Assembly: GCA_047619685.1 (NCBI GenBank) | Contig: JBLHLC010000017.1 | Span: forward strand, 19,795-83,794 | Source of the DNA: JABDJZ01 sp047619685 | Lineage (GTDB): Bacteria > Bacteroidota > Rhodothermia > Rhodothermales > UBA10348 | DNA: 64,000 nt | Reading direction: 5' to 3' | Shown here: positions 25,724-34,500 of the stretch, one piece after another | Numbering within the stretch: position 1 is the first letter of the stretch | How the letters are laid out: the number at the start of each line of letters is the position of its first letter | Position numbers and translations under genes: made by a program | Notes under the pieces: generated by a model | Database searches by the model: none | What the model saw: only the letters and a program-made list of their open reading frames with translations | What the model was told of the DNA's origin: nothing

Positions 25724-28700
25724 CTATTTCAGGAGAACCATGGTCCGTGACTGGACACCCATGCTGCCGGACAGGCGAGCCATGTAGGTGCCACTCGGCA
25801 GATCAGCGGCGTCGAATGTCGCGTCGTGCGATCCGGCTCCGATCACGCCGTCAACGAGGACTGCGATCTCACGGCCAAGCACGTCGTGCACCGACAAGCG
25901 AACCCTGCCGCTTTCAGGTGTCTCGAAGCGAACCGTCGTCTGCGGATTGAAGGGGTTCGGGTAGTTGCCCGAGAGACCGAATCCGGCCGGCAGATCGCCT
26001 TGGGACTCGCTGCTCGTGGATGTGCTCATCGACGCGCTGGCAGACGTTTCGACGCTCATGCCGAATCCGTTGACGGCGGCCGGCAGCATAATCGGCGAAC
26101 CACCGTTGTCGACTTCGATCACGAATGCACCCGTGGCGGCCACGGCGAACATGGCCTGACCGGTCTGGTCTGCAGTGGTCGTTGCCACCAGCATGTCGTT
26201 TTCGGAAACCGCTCCGTCTTCGTCCATGTCACGGTACAGGTCAACCTGCGTGCCAGCGTTGGCCGGTTCGAAGCCCTGCATGACGCCGTCACCGTTCATG
26301 TCGCCAAAGACGGCAACAGAGAGGTAAGACGGAGCCGCGGTCAGGCAGTCGATGGCCTCGTAGTCCCGGTTACCATCCACGCCGATGGAGGCGTGCACCG
26401 TAACCTGTAGGCTGTGCTTGTTGATCTCGATGATGGCCTCATCACCTTCGCCAGCAGTGCCGTACAGCGTGCCGTTGTTGAAGAAGGCAAGTCCCTCCAC
26501 GTTTTCGACAGGCAGTTCGAGAACCTTGGTGATCCATCCCGTTGCCGGGTCGATGATCACCAGGCGGCTGTGCTCGCCATCCAGATTATTGATGGCGTAT
26601 AGCTTCCTGGTGTCAGGGTCCATTGCCAGGTCATCGATGTCGTTCAGCTCCTGCCCGTAGTAGTAGCCGGATTCGGGCTGAATGACCAGGTAATCGACTC
26701 CGTAGCCGAAGGCCCCCTTGATGGCTTTGCCACTGGCGGCATCGATCTGGATGAGCAGGTCCCGCTCGCCTGTGCGGCGTACGGATCCGAACAGGATGTC
26801 GGAGTAAGGGTCGAAAGAGAGACCGTCAACGTCCAGGAACGCCAACCAGCCTTCCGCACCCTCGCCACCGCCAAACTCACCGACTTCGTGGAACTTGCCG
26901 GTGTAGAGATCCAGCGTGCCCAGCCTGTTTGCGTCGGCTGCGTAGAGCTTCTTGTTCCAGGGGTTGAACGCAATCGCCTCGATCTGCTCCGTCTGCGTGC
27001 CGCCGATGATGACATCCTGATAGGCACCTTCGTTCAGGCTGGTCAGGACATCAGCGCTTCCGTAGCCGTTGCCGTCATTGTCGGCCACCATGTAGCAGAG
27101 GGCATCGCCGGACGGTGGCGGTGGAGGAGGCGTGCTGTAGGATGCCTTGAAGCCGAAGTTGACGACGACATTGTCATACGCCGTTACGACAACCTTGACG
27201 GGATCCGGAGACGTGCGGGTGTAGCCATAAGGGATGGCCACGTCCAGAATCCGGACGCAGTAAGTACCTGCATCCACGTCCCAGAAGCTGTAGGCACCGT
27301 AGGCGTCGGTGTCGTTCGTGGCCAGTTCCACATCGTCGTATCCGCCACATACGTAGTCGGATCCGAGGTTGGTCAGGTCCACTTCGAAGCCGGTAAGCCC
27401 GGTCTCTCCGTAGTCCAGAACACCGTTGTAGTTGAGGTCATGGAAGACCACACCTGTCACGGAGCCCTTGCCCGCTGGCGGGTTGGCCACGTCGCCTACC
27501 CAGTAGGAGACACAGTCCTGGTCGTCCTCGTAGGATCCGGCCAGGGGAGAGCCAGCTTCGTCGCCGGTCTGCGAGTCGCGGTCTTTCTGGTCTGCATCCC
27601 ACACTTCGGCGCAGTTTTCAAACTCACCCTTCTCATCCACGCGGGCCTTGAGCGTCAGCGTAACCGACTGTCCGGCCGCGATCCACTCGATCTTCCACGT
27701 GTTGGAGTTGGTGTCGAACGTCACACCGTTTGATCCGGCGTAGGAAGACGAACCCTCGATGACCCAGAGGCCGGCAGGGACGTAGTCCTTGACGAAGACG
27801 TTGGTGGCCTTGGCCGTGGGCACCTGCTGGTAGCCCTCCACGTCGTTGTTCGTGACGGTGATGGTGAAGTTGATCGTGTCGCCCACGCTGGGGTTGGCGT
27901 CGTCTACTGACTTGGTGACTTCCAGGTCGATCAGTTCCTCGGCAACCCAGAGGCTCGCGCAATCCTGGTCGTCCTCGGCATTTGGCCCACCAACGAGTTC
28001 GCCGTAGGCCTCAGCGCCCGTTTTGGAATCGCGATCGATTTCGTTGGCGTCCCAGACTTCAGCACAGTTCGTGAACTCGCCATCCGTGTTGACCACGACC
28101 TCGAGGACCAACGCGAGGCTCTTGCCGGCGCCCAGTTGATCGATTTTCCAGGTGTTCGAACCGGTATCGAAGGACGTACCTGCTGGGGCGTTCGCCTTAT
28201 GCAGACCCAATCCTGCGGGCAGGTAGTCCTTAACCTGAACACCCGTGGCCGTGGACGTCACCGCGGTTCCGTACGCGTCGTTGTTCGTGAGAGTCAGGGT
28301 GAAGTTGACCTTGTCACCAACCGAGGGGTAGGGATTGTCAATCTGTTTGGTCAACTCAAGGTCAATCGTCCGTGGGCTCGCCCACAGGCTCGCACAGTCC
28401 TGATCGTCCTCGGCATTTGGACCGCCAACGAGCTCGCCGTAGGCTTCCTCGCCGGTCTTGGAGTCGCGATCCGTCTGGTTGGCATCCCACACTTCGGTGC
28501 AGTTGGCGAATTCGCCGTCCGTGGATACCGTGGCAGTCAGAACGAGCGAAACACTCTTGCCGGCCTCAAGCTGGTCGATGTGCCATGTCGTGGCGTATTC
28601 GTCGAACGTGATGCCGTAGCCCGCGGAAGCGTCATGGAACGTCAAACCCTGAGGGAGATAGTCCTTGACCTGAATACCCGTCGCGGTGGCCGTCGGCACG

Positions 28701-30148
28701 GTAGCGTAGTGGTCGTTGTTGGTCAGCGTCAGGGTGAAGGTCACCTTGTCACCGACTGTTGGATAGGCGTTGTCAACTACCTTCGTGAGCTCCAGGTCGA
28801 TGGTGCTCTGCTGGGCCCAGAGGCTCGCGCAGTCCTGATCGTCTTCGGCGTCTGCGCCGCCAACGAGTTCGCCGTAGGCTTCTGCGCCGGTCTTGGAGTC
28901 GCGGTCCTTCTGATAGGCGTCCCACACTTCCGTGCAATTGGTCAACTCGCCGTCGTTCTCGACGCGGGCCTTCAGCACAAGGGAGACGCTCTTGCCGGCC
29001 TCGAGCTGGTCAATGCTCCACGTGGTCTGGCTCTCGTTGAACGAGACGCCGTAGCCCGTTGAGCCCTCAACCAGCCAAAACCCCTGCGGCAGGTAGTCCT
29101 TTACCTGAATGCCGGTAGCCGTGGCGGTCGGCACAATCTGGCCGTAGTGATCCACATTGTTGTTGGTGAGTGTCAGGGTAAAGGTCACCGTGTCACCTAC
29201 CGTGGGATTTTCGTTGTCTACAACCTTGGTCAGTTCCAGATCGACCCGTGGCTTGAGGAATCCGAACTTGACGCCCGTGACATCCTCTCCTGCGCCTACC
29301 GTGACCTTGACTGGATTTCCCGTCGTCCGCTGAAAGCCGTGGGGAATCGTGATGTCGTCAATCTCGACGCAGTACGTGCCGGGAATAACATCCCAAAACG
29401 TGTAGTTGCCCTGATAGTCGGAGTCTGTGAAAGCCACCTCGACGTCATCGTAGGTGCCACACGTGTGGTCATTGCCGATGGTGTTCAGATCGATTTCAAA
29501 CCCTGTCAGGCCAGCTTCGTAGTTATCGAAGAGACCGTTGCCGTCGAGGTCGTCGAAGACCATCCCGGAGATCGAACCGCTGTTGACGCCCCAGAATTCG
29601 GCACAGTCCTCGTCGTCTTCGCCCTGGTACAAACCAGCAAGCGGACCGTAGGCCTCAGCCCCGGTCTTCGAGTCGACGTCCTTCTGATCCGCGTCCCAGA
29701 TCTCGGCGCAGTTCTTGAACTCGCCAACCTGGTTCACGCGCGCCTTGAACTGAAGGTCAACGGACTGACCGGCGTTCAACCATTCGATGTTCCACGTCAG
29801 CGTGCTGTGATCGAAGGTTATACCGTGCTCGCCTCCCGTGGTGGCGGAATACTGTAGAGCCGTCAGCCCATAAGGGAGATAGTCCTTGACGACGATGTTC
29901 GTCGCCTTCGCGGAGGATCCGTAAAACGTCTGGTTGCTGACACGAATCGTGTAGACCACGTCCTCACCGACGGCTGCGTACTCCGTGTTGACACTCTTGG
30001 TCAACTCCAGGTCCACAGTTGGGCTGGAATAGGTCTGCGCGGAGGCCGGGAGCGCCACTGCAAGGAGCAGGAGGACAAAAAGAATCCAGGCCGTGAAATC
30101 GGCAATTGAGGCGCGGGACCGCGATCCTATCGGAGTAGAGGGATACAT
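25724..30148 (-). CDS. Giant surface protein: five DUF11, two SdrD_B, propeller module, T9SS domain
   Basis: 1474 residues from the ATG at 30146-30148, chosen because it leads directly into a signal peptide (ILFVLLLLAVALPASAQ); an upstream in-frame ATG adds 28 unlikely residues. Domain order: DUF11 (about 44-185), SdrD_B (188-299), four DUF11 repeats (301-444, 449-589, 594-734, 740-884), SdrD_B (894-1002), a PPPPPP linker, the propeller module (1017-1270), a dockerin-like DMNGDGVMQGFEPANAG segment, and a sorting-type domain ending SRTMVLLK. It is the closest paralogue of the 1367-residue neighbour. Two GC-rich hairpins lie 3' of the stop at about 25676-25718 but lack a T-run. Probably a fibrous surface protein; adhesion is inferred. 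Confidence 0.88.
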   Translation of the reverse strand: MYPSTPIGSRSRASIADFTAWILFVLLLLAVALPASAQTYSSPTVDLELTKSVNTEYAAVGEDVVYTIRVSNQTFYGSSAKATNIVVKDYLPYGLTALQYSATTGGEHGITFDHSTLTWNIEWLNAGQSVDLQFKARVNQVGEFKNCAEIWDADQKDVDSKTGAEAYGPLAGLYQGEDDEDCAEFWGVNSGSISGMVFDDLDGNGLFDNYEAGLTGFEIDLNTIGNDHTCGTYDDVEVAFTDSDYQGNYTFWDVIPGTYCVEIDDITIPHGFQRTTGNPVKVTVGAGEDVTGVKFGFLKPRVDLELTKVVDNENPTVGDTVTFTLTLTNNNVDHYGQIVPTATATGIQVKDYLPQGFWLVEGSTGYGVSFNESQTTWSIDQLEAGKSVSLVLKARVENDGELTNCTEVWDAYQKDRDSKTGAEAYGELVGGADAEDDQDCASLWAQQSTIDLELTKVVDNAYPTVGDKVTFTLTLTNNDHYATVPTATATGIQVKDYLPQGLTFHDASAGYGITFDEYATTWHIDQLEAGKSVSLVLTATVSTDGEFANCTEVWDANQTDRDSKTGEEAYGELVGGPNAEDDQDCASLWASPRTIDLELTKQIDNPYPSVGDKVNFTLTLTNNDAYGTAVTSTATGVQVKDYLPAGLGLHKANAPAGTSFDTGSNTWKIDQLGAGKSLALVLEVVVNTDGEFTNCAEVWDANEIDRDSKTGAEAYGELVGGPNAEDDQDCASLWVAEELIDLEVTKSVDDANPSVGDTINFTITVTNNDVEGYQQVPTAKATNVFVKDYVPAGLWVIEGSSSYAGSNGVTFDTNSNTWKIEWIAAGQSVTLTLKARVDEKGEFENCAEVWDADQKDRDSQTGDEAGSPLAGSYEDDQDCVSYWVGDVANPPAGKGSVTGVVFHDLNYNGVLDYGETGLTGFEVDLTNLGSDYVCGGYDDVELATNDTDAYGAYSFWDVDAGTYCVRILDVAIPYGYTRTSPDPVKVVVTAYDNVVVNFGFKASYSTPPPPPPSGDALCYMVADNDGNGYGSADVLTSLNEGAYQDVIIGGTQTEQIEAIAFNPWNKKLYAADANRLGTLDLYTGKFHEVGEFGGGEGAEGWLAFLDVDGLSFDPYSDILFGSVRRTGERDLLIQIDAASGKAIKGAFGYGVDYLVIQPESGYYYGQELNDIDDLAMDPDTRKLYAINNLDGEHSRLVIIDPATGWITKVLELPVENVEGLAFFNNGTLYGTAGEGDEAIIEINKHSLQVTVHASIGVDGNRDYEAIDCLTAAPSYLSVAVFGDMNGDGVMQGFEPANAGTQVDLYRDMDEDGAVSENDMLVATTTADQTGQAMFAVAATGAFVIEVDNGGSPIMLPAAVNGFGMSVETSASASMSTSTSSESQGDLPAGFGLSGNYPNPFNPQTTVRFETPESGRVRLSVHDVLGREIAVLVDGVIGAGSHDATFDAADLPSGTYMARLSGSMGVQSRTMVLLK
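26339..27100 (-). repeat. Surface propeller module, copy C
   Basis: Third copy of the shared module, from ALCYMVADN to NRDYEAIDCLTA, complete and without insertions. It follows a proline-rich hinge, which would hold the module away from the DUF11 stalk. Confidence 0.75.
27497..29248 (-). repeat. Four tandem DUF11 repeats in the 1474-residue surface protein
   Basis: Four units of about 145 codons. The second and third are nearly superimposable (IDLELTKxVDNxYPxVGDKV, TATGxQVKDYLPxGL, AEDDQDCASLW) and the DNA is also closely similar between units (for example the segment encoding GELVGGxxAEDDQDCASLW recurs three times), implying recent expansion or gene conversion. The other DUF11 unit of this protein lies apart, before the first SdrD_B domain. 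Confidence 0.85.
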
Positions 30149-30538
30149 AGCGTTGCTGCATTTGGTTGGTTCAGCGGACGCCGGGGGATTGTGGTTACGG
30201 AGCGAACTCCGTGACGAGTCGGCAGAGCGCAACCTCCGTTGATCCGGCTCGGGTCGTCGACGGGAGTGCTGTCTGCGACCAGATGTTATTACGCCGGTGT
30301 ATTTGCGATTCGCGCTCCCATAAGAGGCCGAAAAGTTGCCATCCGGGAGGGTGCCATAAATCGGACAAGGTGCCTGCCCGAGACCGGTCCGAGACTGTTA
30401 CAACTCCGACATTTCACTAACAATGTTCGGACGCAATCACCCAAACAGGGCTCAAAACGGGCATCTGCTGGCCCTTTCAGACAATCTGCAACACGATCGC
30501 GCAAACTGGACTTTTCCCCGCGTTCCGCGCTCCGCCAA
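30149..30538. other. Intergenic region upstream of the 1474-residue surface gene
   Basis: About 390 bp with no supportable gene. It must contain the promoter and leader of the minus-strand surface gene, but no clear -33/-7 pair stands out. The right end abuts the 3' end of the group II intron remnant, so part of this stretch could be the old 3' exon of the broken gene; it shows no SdrD_B or DUF11 coding in any frame. Confidence 0.5.
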
Positions 30539-30880
30539 ATCGGGATAGGGGCGCCGAGGGAATTCATCGGCGAGCCCCTCCCACACCACCGAGCATACGG
30601 GTCCGTACTCGGCGGTTGGGCAGGTTGAGGTAGATTATGACGCCAGGCGAGGAACGCCCAGCGTGGTAAAATACGCGGTCGGGAGTGCGGTATTGAGCAG
30701 ATGGCCCGAGGTGTGCCACCACCGTTTGGTGCCAGCGGCCACGACCGCTGCGGCGTCCGAGGACAAGCCTCGTTTGCGCAGTTCTCAGTACGTGGTTCTC
30801 CCTCGTTTCCACTGCTTCAACTGCATCGCCCGCAGGCGATGGCGGATCCATTGGTCCAGGGACTTGAAGATTCCGGGCGT
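30539..30880 (-). mobile_element. Group II intron 3' remnant (RT/maturase C-terminus plus domains V-VI)
   Basis: On the minus strand, 30880-30635 encodes the C-terminus of an intron-encoded reverse transcriptase: LDQWIRHRLRAMQLKQW and KRGRTTY, a TGA stop at 30785-30787, then ELRKRGL, KRWWHTSGHLLNTALPTAY and TTLGVPRLAS with a stop at 30635-30637. This is the maturase (GIIM) end of the family, with one premature stop. Downstream, 30616-30585 folds like intron domain V: a 9-bp stem, a 2-nt bulge on the 3' side, a 4-bp stem and a 4-nt loop. A GC-rich domain VI-like hairpin follows and the 3' end fits CCCTATCCCGAT. All 5' intron parts and most of the RT are missing, so it is dead. Confidence 0.88.
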
Positions 30881-31124
30881 GGCTGCCAGGCGGAAGGTTC
30901 TCGAACCAGTACTCGCCCTGAGAATTGCTCTCGACCGAGATGTCGATGTTGTCCGCAGCCGTGGCGATCAGTCCGTCCGGACCGGGACCCCACAGTTTGA
31001 TGGTGACCCATGGCAAGGGCGCTTCGCTCGGATCCTGTACGCCGTTTCCGTTGTCATCGTTGAACACGATGCCATGAATCTCAGAGCGTTTCGGCATCAG
31101 GCCGTAGTCCGCCCCGTTGAACAT
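30881..31124 (-). pseudogene. SdrD_B-domain fragment of a lost surface protein
   Basis: From ATG 31124 (minus) the frame reads NGADYGLMPKRSEIHGIVF, DDNGNGVQDPSEAPLP, then NIDISVESNSQGEYWF and ENLPPGS, a recognisable SdrD_B domain of about 80 residues. It breaks off where the intron remnant begins (about 30881) and reads into it out of frame as ARNLQVPGP. An in-frame TAG lies 21-24 bp upstream of the ATG, and there is no signal peptide. It is therefore debris of a fifth surface gene, joined to intron sequence by a deletion. Confidence 0.75.
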
Positions 31125-31420
31125 CCACCTCGACGAGATGGATTTCTACGCGTGGCAGCAAAGTCCAAGAAGGATGCCACGAGTCGAAGGCCTGGGCCCT
31201 GGGTTCGGAGGGCGCGTCCGAGAAAGGAGGAAAAGGGACTTTTTGGCCCCGCTTGGGGCATAAGCGAAACGCCTTCGGATTCCGGGAAGCACTGCGTAAG
31301 AGCGGGAGGAAGCCCCCGATGAAGAGCGATCACAGCGGAAATAACTTCTTAGGGCGGTTCGGCTTGCCATAGCAAATTGAGAGCATGCAGTCTTCGCATC
31401 GGCGAGGGAGTCCAACCCAC
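31125..31420. other. Intergenic debris between surface genes
   Basis: About 300 bp with no credible coding in any frame and no RNA gene seen. A small hairpin (GCCCC-GCTT-GGGGC, about 31243-31256) is the only local structure. It is probably decayed sequence of the broken surface gene, but no match to the intact paralogues is visible. Confidence 0.4.
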
Positions 31421-31456
31421 AAGCAAAACGGCCACCCGTCCTTCGACGAGTGGCCG
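31421..31456 (-). terminator. Rho-independent terminator of the 1597-residue surface protein gene
   Basis: On the minus strand a 12-bp stem (31456-31445 with 31440-31429, one G-T pair) closes a 4-nt GAAG loop and is followed by TTTTGCTTG. It lies about 95 bp past the stop at 31552. The strong stem and T-run make this a clear terminator. Confidence 0.88.
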
Positions 31457-31551
31457 CAGCCTTCTGGAGATCCGTTTTGTCAGGCCCGGTGAGGGGTCAC
31501 GGGCCGTGGACCGGCCAGACGATTGGCTCCCTGGAGGGCTGGGAGTGAGGG

Positions 31552-34500
31552 TTACTTGAGCAGCGTGACAGTCATGGATTGGACCTGGCCGCCCGCGCGC
31601 ATTCTGACCAGGTAGGTGCCACTGGGCACTTGGCCGGCTTCGAACGAGACTTCGTGATTGCCAGCCGTCATCATTCCGTCCACCAGCACCGATACCTGCC
31701 GTCCCAGAAGGTCGTAGACCGCCAGGTGAACGGGCGACGATTCCGGAAGGGCGAATGGGATGGTGGTACGAGGATTGAACGGGTTCGGGTAAGCCGACTC
31801 CAGGCCGAATCCAACCGGTAGGTCGGGGGCGATTTCCTCCGTGTCCGTAGACGTTGAAGAGGAGTTCGCCATGCCGTGGCCTACGAAGAGGCCGGAGCCG
31901 CTTGTTCCGATGATCAGCGTTTGGGTGGATTCCACCACTGCGAACGCCAGCACCGGCAGCGCACCGAACCCGGCATCCTGCCATTTTCCGGTCGCCGCGT
32001 TGTAGGCAAGCACGCCACGGCCCCATGTCCCTGCGAAGATGGTGTCGCCCATGAATGCTATGGTGCGGACGTCGTAGGCCTCAGAGCCTTCACCGAACAA
32101 TTCGAAGGCGCCGTTCCGCTTGACATAGACACCCTGTGGCGTGGCCGCAAACAGCTTGCCGTCGTAGGGCCCGTGATGCGGTCCGAAGTGGAGGTCCCAG
32201 GCGCCCGTTGGCAGTCCATAGTGGCCACTGGTTTTTGAGAATGATTCGCCCATATCGTAAGACTCCCAGATGCCTGCTCCCACCGTTCCGGCAACCACGT
32301 GGTTGGAATTGTTGGGATCAACCTGAACGGCCCACGCCGGATCTCCGAAGGAATTGAGCTGGGTCCAGCTGTAGCCACCGTCCATGGAACGGTAGATGGA
32401 TCCCCATTCCAGATTGACACCGGCATACATAATGTCCTCGTTGCTGGGGTCAATGGCCAGGGAGAGCACCTGCCGGTTGCCCAGATCCAGGTACTGCCAG
32501 CTGCGTGCATTGTCGTCTGAGCGCCACACGCCGCCTTTACCATCGGCCCAGATTCCAACGAAGAGAGTCCCGGCTGAATTCCTTTCGATGGCGTAGGTGT
32601 ACAGGTTCTCAAAGCCGCGATTCATGCGCGTCCAGCACTGCCCGCCGTCGTTGGAGTAGAGCACGCCGTAGCCATACGTGGCAGCGAAGAGTTCGCCCGT
32701 CTCCGTCTTGACAAGGTCCTGGATGACGGCATTCACAACAAGTGCTGCCACATGACGCCACTGGTCCAGCGTTCCATCCATATTGCTATCGATGAATGCA
32801 AAGACACCAGAGCCCGGGGTGCCGGCGAATATCTCACCAGTCGTGAGGGAAGTCACTGCGGTCACCGTGTAGACGGGCAGGTTCTGGGCATTTACCCAGA
32901 GGTCTTTGCTCACGTCGTAGTAATAAGCGCCGTTCTCGCGGGTGCCTGCCAGGAGCACACCGTCCGCTCCGTGCGAGATGATTTGGATGGGCTGGTCGTC
33001 AAGTCCGTAACCGAACTTGTTCCAGATACCACCTTCCAGCCGGTAGATGCCGTCCGTATTGGTGCCGGCATAGACCTTCCCGTCCACGGCATGGATAGTG
33101 TTGACGAGTCCGACCGGCAGGCCGGCGCTCATCGGCTTCCACCAGCCGTCCACGAGCGCATACACTCCCAATCCAGGAGCCGCGGCGAAGGCCACTCCAG
33201 AAACGTCGTCCACGGCGACCGTGGTGACCTTCTTGTTCTCGAAGGGGTTTGAATTGGTGCCGGCGCGGCTCCAGTTCATGCCGTCCCAGAACTGGACGCT
33301 TCCGTCTCCGGCAGCGTAGATCTGCTGACGATTGTCCAGGAGGTCAATGTCCTGGAAGACCGCGTTGGTTGGGCCAATGTTATTCCAGCGCTCGCCTTCC
33401 GTATCCGAAACGAATACGCCTGCACCTGCTGTCGATACGTAGATGACGCCGGTCTTGGAGACCACGATGTCGCTGATCGGGACACGGTTATCCGTCTGCA
33501 AGAACGGCGGCCAGCTCCGTCCCTTGTCGTTCGAGATGTGGACGCCACCGGTCTGCGTTCCCGCGTACAGCTGGTCGCTGATGGGGTCGTAGACAAGTGC
33601 GGTGATCGTGCCCATGTCCGTACAGTCAGCCTGCGTGAACGTGGCGGTGGCGCGAGCCGTTACAAGAGCGTTGTCCTGGTCGTCTTCCTCGGGAATGCCG
33701 TTGTCCGGCACCGAGTCGACATCCGTTTCGTTCGCAAAGGTCACCTGAGCGATGTTCTCGATGGTATGGGAGGTAGACACGGCGGCATTGATGTCCAGCG
33801 TGACAGACTCTCCTGCATCGAGGCTACCGACGGTCCAGTAGCCGGTCATGAAGTCGTAGTCGCCCTGCGTAGTCCAGGCGCCCTCGAACTCGAGGCCGTA
33901 AGGAATGATGTCCCGGACAACCACTCCCGTGGCGTCACTCGGTCCGGCATTCACCAGGGTGATGGTGAAGACGACCGTGTCGCCAACATTTGGAGATGAC
34001 GTGTTCACCTCTTTGGTCAACTCAAGATCAATCAGTCCCGTCGGCGGGCAGATGAACCCGAAGTCGTTTCCGGTATCGTGCTGGCCGTAGAGCGTGAATG
34101 TAGCGGTCTCCACGTTGTCGGTCGTCAGTTGCGCGCCGCTCGGGTAGGTCCCCAAATCGGTAGCGATCACGAAGTCGCCCAGGGAGGAGACGTGGAACTT
34201 GTAGGTCCCGTCGTATGCCGTGGTTTTTGATGCCACGAAGACGTCGTAGGTGTCCACAAGGCCGTTTCCGTTGACGTCGCGGTACAACTTGACGGTCACT
34301 CCTGCCTGTCCGTCTTCTCCGTAGCCCAGGTAGCCGTTTTCGTTGTCATCCTTGAACACCGTGCCAGAGATCTCATTCGTTGCGTCCGTCAGGCAGGCGA
34401 TAGCTTCGTAGTCAAGATTGCCCCCTGCTCCCAGCGGGCTACGCAGCGTTGTCTGACCCGTGGAGGGGTCAATGACAACTACGGCGCGATCGGCGTCGCC

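Noticed and set aside
30663..31322. 219-codon plus-strand open frame over the intron remnant
   Set aside because: The minus strand carries the recognisable maturase and SdrD_B sequences; the plus frame has no similarity I can see.
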